Positions 14,134 through 18,446 of a DNA stretch of 18,446 bases are shown here, one piece after another. Location: the NCBI GenBank assembly GCA_041739085.1, contig JBGSON010000038.1:1-18446 (forward strand), read 5' to 3'. The notes under the pieces were generated by a model. The model did not search any database, had not been told where the DNA came from, and saw nothing but the letters and a program-made list of their open reading frames with translations. The translations under genes were made by a program, and so were the position numbers. Within the stretch, counting starts at the first letter, position 1. Each line of letters starts with the position of its first letter. The stretch comes from JBGSON01 sp041739085. GTDB taxonomy: Bacteria; Patescibacteriota; Gracilibacteria; CAIRYL01.

Positions 14134-14418
14134 ATGCTTTCCGCAGAAGAAATCCGAAAAATCGCGAACCTTGCCCACCTGGAACTAACGGAGAAGGAAG
14201 TGGAAAAATTCTCGAGAGAACTTTCCGATATCCTTGATTTTTTCAATCAGCTCCAGGAAGTGAACACCGATAATGTCGAGCCCACCGCCCAGGTCACGGG
14301 TCTCAGAGATATCATGAGGGAAGATGCCGAGAAAAATTGTGATTACTCGGAGAAACTCCTGAGCTCTTCCCCGAATGCGATTGAAAAATCCCAGATCACG
14401 GTCAAGTCTGTTTTTTGA
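14134..14418 (+). CDS. gatC: Aspartyl/glutamyl-tRNA(Asn/Gln) amidotransferase subunit C
   Basis: Small subunit of the GatCAB complex, which converts misacylated Glu-tRNA(Gln) and/or Asp-tRNA(Asn) to the correct form; GatC wraps around GatA and GatB. The 94-aa product has the family pattern: EEIRKIANLAHLELTEKEVE, then ELSDILDFFNQLQEVNTDNV, the VEPTAQVTGLRDIMREDA segment and a short C-terminal tail. The frame is open far upstream to 13858, but ATG 14134 fits the family N-terminus and lies 20 nt after a promoter. No Shine-Dalgarno sequence. It ends in TGA 25 nt before gatA, with which it forms an operon. Confidence 0.93.
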   Translation: MLSAEEIRKIANLAHLELTEKEVEKFSRELSDILDFFNQLQEVNTDNVEPTAQVTGLRDIMREDAEKNCDYSEKLLSSSPNAIEKSQITVKSVF

Positions 14419-14443
14419 ATATCTCTTTTGAAGCAGTATACTT

Positions 14444-15859
14444 ATGTCTCTCATTCAAACAACACTCGCTGCATATTCTTCCGGAAAGTTTTCCGCAAGA
14501 GATGAAGTCTCCCGGTTCTTTTCGGTGATCGAGGAGAAGGATAAAGCCATTGGTGCATTTCTCTCCACGCGGAAAGAAAAAGCACTTCGAGAAGCAGAGG
14601 AGATTGACCGGAAAAAAGAGTACGGAAAAAATCTTTCCGGTATAACGGGAGGGATTAAAGACATCATCTGCACGAAAGGGGAAAAAACGACTGCCGCATC
14701 GAAAATCCTGAAAGACTTCATCCCTCCGTACAACGCAACCGTCATTGAGAAATTGAACGAAGCGGGGTTTATTTCCGTGGGAAAGACGAACTGCGACGAA
14801 TTTGCGAACGGTTCTTCGACGGAATATTCGGCATTTCAGCTCACAAGAAATCCTCAGGATATCACGCTCGTCCCCGGAGGATCGTCAGGGGGATCCGCCG
14901 CTGCCGTTGCCGCCGGAGAATGCGTTTTTGCGCTGGGTACCGACACCGGAGGATCCATCCGCCAGCCGGCAAACTTCTGCGGTGTCGTGGGACTCAAGCC
15001 GAGTTACGGCCGCGTCTCACGGTACGGGGCAATGTCCTACGCATCAAGTTTTGACACCATCGGTCCTTTCACGAAGACCGTTGAAGATGCGGCAATCGTG
15101 CTTTCTGTCATTGCCGGAAAAGACGAGAAAGATTCCACCACGGTCGATGCGCCTGTCCCCAATTATGCAGAAAGACTCTCCGAATCCATCAAAGGGAAAA
15201 AGGTGGGGCTCGTCCGGGAATACATGGAGGTCGAAGGACTTGATCCCGAAATGAGGAAAGTCGTCGAGATGAGCGCGGAGAGATACCGTGCGATGGGAGC
15301 AGAGATCGTGGAAGTATCCATCCCTCTCGTGAAATATTCGATTGCGACCTATTTCCTCCTTGCAAAAGCAGAAGCGTCGACGAACTACGCGAAGTATGAC
15401 GGTGTCCGGTTCGGCCATCTTTCAAAGGAAGCGAAGGCCATGCGGGAGATCTACACGAAATCACGGTCGGAGGGATTCGGTGATGAGATAAAGCGTGCGA
15501 TCATGATGGGAACGTACACCCTTTCCGCCGGGTACTACGACGCGTACTACCTGAAAGCGGCAAAAGTGCGGACCCTCCTCCGGAAGGAATTCGATGACGC
15601 GTTTGAGAAAGCAGATGTCCTTTTGACGCCTGTCTCCCCTACCCTTCCGTTCGCATTTGGTGCAAAATCCGACCCGCTTCAGATGTATCTCGCAGACCTC
15701 TATACCGTTGCTCCGAGCATCGTCGGAGTCACGGGAATATCGGTCCCCACGGAAAAGATCGGAAAACTCACGACCGGAGTCCAGATCATCGGTCCAAGGC
15801 TCGGAGAAGAAACGATCCTTAATTTCGGATGGCACCTCGAACAATCGTATTCCTCATGA
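14444..15859 (+). CDS. gatA: Aspartyl/glutamyl-tRNA(Asn/Gln) amidotransferase subunit A
   Basis: Glutamine-hydrolysing subunit of GatCAB, an amidase-signature enzyme that supplies ammonia to GatB. The Ser-cisSer-Lys triad is visible as K72 (GGIKDI), S147 (VPGGSSGGSAAAV) and S171 (GTDTGGSIRQPANFCG). Spacings of 75 and 24 residues equal those of characterised GatA. Length 471 aa is normal. ATG at 14444 has no Shine-Dalgarno sequence and lies 25 nt after gatC. gatB is not in the window, so the complex is split or gatB lies elsewhere. The TGA stop is separated by one base from the stop of the convergent repeat-protein gene, with no terminator hairpin between them. Confidence 0.97.
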   Translation: MSLIQTTLAAYSSGKFSARDEVSRFFSVIEEKDKAIGAFLSTRKEKALREAEEIDRKKEYGKNLSGITGGIKDIICTKGEKTTAASKILKDFIPPYNATVIEKLNEAGFISVGKTNCDEFANGSSTEYSAFQLTRNPQDITLVPGGSSGGSAAAVAAGECVFALGTDTGGSIRQPANFCGVVGLKPSYGRVSRYGAMSYASSFDTIGPFTKTVEDAAIVLSVIAGKDEKDSTTVDAPVPNYAERLSESIKGKKVGLVREYMEVEGLDPEMRKVVEMSAERYRAMGAEIVEVSIPLVKYSIATYFLLAKAEASTNYAKYDGVRFGHLSKEAKAMREIYTKSRSEGFGDEIKRAIMMGTYTLSAGYYDAYYLKAAKVRTLLRKEFDDAFEKADVLLTPVSPTLPFAFGAKSDPLQMYLADLYTVAPSIVGVTGISVPTEKIGKLTTGVQIIGPRLGEETILNFGWHLEQSYSS

Positions 15860-15860
15860 C

Positions 15861-17378
15861 TCAGAGAAGGGGGAAGAAGAAATCCGCAAGTTCCCGGAGA
15901 TGACATCTGAGGAATGGACCTTTGATGATTGTTCCTGTTACGGCATGATAAAACGCCCGTCCTTGCCCGAACCTCCCGAATGACCGCCTTGTGAATTCCT
16001 TCGGTCTGCAATCTGCCAGCGAATTCCAATTTGAAAATCCAGATTTTCTGAGGACACGCCTCTGTTCCGTTTTCATTTCTTCCGCAGTGATCGGAGGAAA
16101 CCCAAGCGCATCAGCAATTTTTGAAAGATGCTCTTTTGAGAGATTGGTAAAAGTAGCGTCATCTCCCGTAACAAAGCGATAGAGGGCTCTTCCCTTCCCA
16201 AATGGCGGGAATTCTGTGTTCAAAAAATCTGTGATATTCGCATCCTCCATGAATATGCGGCTCCCGTATCCTTTCTCAGCCACTATCCCCTGCAGTTCTT
16301 CATTCGTCATCCGCCGGAGACCGAGAAACTCCCCGATCTCGCCGAGATGAGCATTCGTAAACGCACGACCGCTTGATGACTGAAAAAGCACCATGTAGAG
16401 GTGTCTCCCGCTCCTCAGATGGCCGATCGGATGCGATGCGAAATTCTGACAATTGGCAGTAATGAGGTTCTCGAATGTGGGAAATCCCGCAGCTTCGAGC
16501 ATTGTTCGATAATATGCCTTCATTTCGCTCTCCTCATGGATCGGGAAATGTACGGATTCTGCAATTTCCTGGAGATGTCCCGAATTCATCCCGCTATGGA
16601 GCACTTTGCCGGTGAGCGCGAAGTAGAGAGACCTCCCTTTTCCGAATCTTCCAAAACTCTGGTTTTGAAAAATCGCACTTTCCGCCATCATGACTTCCCA
16701 TGGCGTGTGATAGCCGTTTTGCTCAAGCACCGCAACATATTCTCCGTAGATCTCCTCTCTTTCTCGGAGGGGCATCCCAAGAGCGTCCGGGATCGCGCGG
16801 ATGTCTTCTCTTCTCGGCCGGATAATCTCCCTCCCGAGGACGGCGGAAAGGAAAGTCCGCGCATCTCCGAATTCGAAAAAATCACTCTGGCAGAAATCTC
16901 CGACAAGGGCGTTCTCCAGCCGGACGCGGTCGAGGAATCCGTTCGCCTGAAGAACAGTTTCCTGTCTTATCCTCGCAAGGCCGTGCGCACGCTGATGAAT
17001 TACGTGAAGCGCGGACTCTTTTTCGCGCTCTGTTCCCGAAAAGGGAGGAGAGAGAATACTCCGTATTCTCCCGCGGCTCATGTATATTTTTTCTCCGGCG
17101 ACTTCTTGAAATCCCCGCGCTTTCCTTGTATTCAGAGACGCGACATGATCATTGATGATCCCGTTCACACCTCCGGGACAGGCTTCCGGCTCTTCCTCAT
17201 GCCGAGTGAGCGACTCGCTCATGCGCTGGACTTCATCGGGAGAGAGGCCGGATTCTATGAATTCCCTGAACTCCATTGGCGAGTGAGAAGAAATGTATTG
17301 AAGCGTACTATAATGGTTTCTCTTCTCGAAAGACAAGAGATTTTTCCTGTGACCTGCGACGGCCTCATTATTAGACAT
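15861..17378 (-). CDS. Repeat protein of unknown function, about five 72-77-residue repeats (505 aa)
   Basis: No known family recognised. From about residue 140 to the end the protein is built of about five units of 72-77 residues. Core words are FGRFGKGRSLYFALTGK, GHLRSGRHLYMVLF, FGKGRALYRFVTG and FGRFGQGRAFYHAVTG. Each is followed after about 10 residues by HLxEIAexLGFP and then an E/M-rich helix leading to a G(Y/F) turn. The first unit (GDARTFLSAVLG) is degenerate and the last ends with the protein. The HLSKIADALGFP part looks like the recognition helix region of helix-turn-helix proteins, so a nucleic-acid-binding solenoid is conceivable, but that is speculation. Residues 1-135 are charged and unlike the repeats. 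No signal peptide or membrane segment. ATG 17378 is 39 bp from the divergent membrane protein gene. Confidence 0.82.
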   Translation of the reverse strand: MSNNEAVAGHRKNLLSFEKRNHYSTLQYISSHSPMEFREFIESGLSPDEVQRMSESLTRHEEEPEACPGGVNGIINDHVASLNTRKARGFQEVAGEKIYMSRGRIRSILSPPFSGTEREKESALHVIHQRAHGLARIRQETVLQANGFLDRVRLENALVGDFCQSDFFEFGDARTFLSAVLGREIIRPRREDIRAIPDALGMPLREREEIYGEYVAVLEQNGYHTPWEVMMAESAIFQNQSFGRFGKGRSLYFALTGKVLHSGMNSGHLQEIAESVHFPIHEESEMKAYYRTMLEAAGFPTFENLITANCQNFASHPIGHLRSGRHLYMVLFQSSSGRAFTNAHLGEIGEFLGLRRMTNEELQGIVAEKGYGSRIFMEDANITDFLNTEFPPFGKGRALYRFVTGDDATFTNLSKEHLSKIADALGFPPITAEEMKTEQRRVLRKSGFSNWNSLADCRPKEFTRRSFGRFGQGRAFYHAVTGTIIKGPFLRCHLRELADFFFPLL

Positions 17379-17399
17379 TTCACATATTTTATGTTAAAT
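17372..17399 (+). promoter_or_regulatory. Tentative promoter in the 39-bp divergent gap
   Basis: TAGACA (17372-17377), 16 bp, TTAAAT (17394-17399), with a predicted start about 12 nt before the ATG at 17418. On the other strand TAAAAT lies about 10 nt before ATG 17378. The whole gap is AT-rich and must serve both genes. Confidence 0.3.
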
Positions 17400-17417
17400 T
17401 AGTATGAATGCATTTTT

Positions 17418-18446
17418 ATGAGGAATTTTGTAAATCAACAGCCTGAGGAATGGTCCAATGAAGAAACCCCTGCTCCATCAGAGAACCTCTGGACCATTGT
17501 CGTGGACGAACGGGGAAGGAGGATGAAGAGAAAAATCAGCCACGAACTTCACGAAATCCTCCTCGGACGCAAGCCATTTGAGATCATCGATTTCAACGGG
17601 AGTCCGTGGCTCGGAGTCACCACGGATTCCGGGTATCCTCATATGAGGAACATCATGGCGGACGACGAACTGAAGCTCTTCCTTCCCCAGCTTATGTCTC
17701 TCAGTTTGAATCAAAGCGACAATGAAGCACGGAGGGAAGAAACTCCTGTAGCGAGAATTCGAGTGGCCAGTTCACAACATGTGGAGAATGTCCTTCTCAA
17801 CACTCCTCTCGTCATGAGTTCCTGGCCGGAAGAACAAAAAACTGAGAGAAAACTCGGAGATATGCTGGAACAACTCTCGGTAGCCATGGAAAAGGGAGAA
17901 AAAATAACAAAGAACATTTTCCATCGTGTCCAAAAAATCCTTCTGGAACTCCTCAGCCATATGAGTACCACAAAAAATGGACTTCAGGGGATGTTCGAGA
18001 AGAGGGATGCCCTCCTTTCATTTCTCCGGTCTTTCATTCCCACTCTCAATATATCAAAAAAGCAATCCGCAATAATTCTTGCATCGATCCTCATCATCGC
18101 GTCCTCACTCCCGTTCCTTTCCGGAAAACAGAAAAGCGCTGAAGCGCATGTCGTGAGCGATCCCATTTTCACCGCACAAACAGAATCACGGAAAAAGTTG
18201 AGCGAATCTCTCGCGACTGAGCCGGTCGTCTTTCGCGAGCTCCTTGACGAATTTGAGAAAAGTGAGAAAAAACGAATGCAGGAATCGTCTCAGGGAAGGA
18301 ATAGAGAATTTGTTCCCACCCTCTCTCTCAGTCTTCCGGAATACCAGGGACTCGACGAGACTAGAAAGCAGCATTTTTCCGTCGACCAGCTGAGAACAGC
18401 TTATGATCTCACGGATGAAGTGCTGCTCCAGACATGCGGAGGAGAG
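17418..18446 (+). CDS. Single-pass membrane protein, N-terminal 343 residues (3' end outside window)
   Basis: An open frame from ATG 17418 (MRNFVNQQPEEWSNEE) continues without stop to the end of the window, 343 codons. Residues 1-215 are hydrophilic and probably cytosolic, with an ordered region (WTIVVDERGRRMKRKISHEL; FEIIDFNGSPWLGVTTDSGY) and amphipathic helices. Residues about 217-235 (SAIILASILIIASSLPFLS) form one transmembrane helix preceded by KK, predicting the N-terminus in and the rest outside. The outer part starts with a charged linker and then QLRTAYDLTDEVLLQTCGGE near the edge. No family recognised; a cell-surface or envelope enzyme is possible, since the likely active part lies beyond the window. 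It diverges from the repeat-protein gene, suggesting a shared control region. Confidence 0.8.
   Translation, partial: MRNFVNQQPEEWSNEETPAPSENLWTIVVDERGRRMKRKISHELHEILLGRKPFEIIDFNGSPWLGVTTDSGYPHMRNIMADDELKLFLPQLMSLSLNQSDNEARREETPVARIRVASSQHVENVLLNTPLVMSSWPEEQKTERKLGDMLEQLSVAMEKGEKITKNIFHRVQKILLELLSHMSTTKNGLQGMFEKRDALLSFLRSFIPTLNISKKQSAIILASILIIASSLPFLSGKQKSAEAHVVSDPIFTAQTESRKKLSESLATEPVVFRELLDEFEKSEKKRMQESSQGRNREFVPTLSLSLPEYQGLDETRKQHFSVDQLRTAYDLTDEVLLQTCGGE

Noticed and set aside
14415..14442. TTGAAT, 16 bp, TATACT just before gatA
   Set aside because: The -10 box ends one base before the gatA ATG, so the transcript would start inside the gene; probably chance.
16401..17402. 333-aa plus-strand ORF opposite the repeat protein
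   Set aside because: The minus strand shows clear protein repeats; this frame has no recognisable pattern and is a shadow.

Overview
The window is a gene-dense bacterial chromosome segment. TGA ends many full-length genes, so the standard bacterial code is used. Start codons almost never have a Shine-Dalgarno sequence, and several recognisable promoters lie only 3 to about 25 nt upstream of the start. Intergenic gaps are short and convergent genes touch or overlap. Together with the protein styles this suggests a reduced, Peregrinibacteria/CPR-like bacterium; that placement is inference from sequence style only. There are no transposases, integrases or CRISPR arrays, and no gap over 300 bases without a gene.

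Layout. (1) 1-2843: the 3' two thirds of uvrB, an unrecognised 176-aa protein, a bidirectional terminator, and a convergent gene for a protein with a proline/tyrosine/glycine-rich N-terminus and a coiled-coil C-terminus. (2) 2969-7027: an aromatic amino acid block. A chorismate mutase-anthranilate synthase component I fusion is followed by aroF (DAHP synthase) and aroB (3-dehydroquinate synthase). (3) 7024-9251: a dephospho-CoA kinase-like gene and a membrane PH-domain gene on the minus strand, divergent from signal peptidase I. (4) 9205-13481: a minus-strand run with a PAS/GAF/GGDEF diguanylate cyclase, tRNA-Trp, rimO and tRNA-Pro. (5) 13509-15859: a small membrane protein gene divergent from gatC-gatA. 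(6) 15861-18446: a protein of about five 72-77-residue repeats, divergent from a single-pass membrane protein gene that runs off the window.

The most notable find is in front of aroF. A good promoter (TTGACC, 17 bp, TACAAT) is followed 10 nt later by a 13-codon ORF, MKKFNLLWAFYFI, whose tail holds Trp, Phe, Tyr and Phe codons. After it come three mutually exclusive RNA helices: an anti-antiterminator inside the leader ORF, a 13-bp antiterminator, and an 8-bp terminator stem followed by eight T. This is the layout of a trp/phe-type ribosome-mediated attenuator. It would let charging of aromatic tRNAs control entry into the shikimate pathway (aroF-aroB). The neighbouring fusion enzyme uses the end product, chorismate, at both branches (Phe/Tyr and Trp). 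I do not know of such an attenuator described in this kind of organism.
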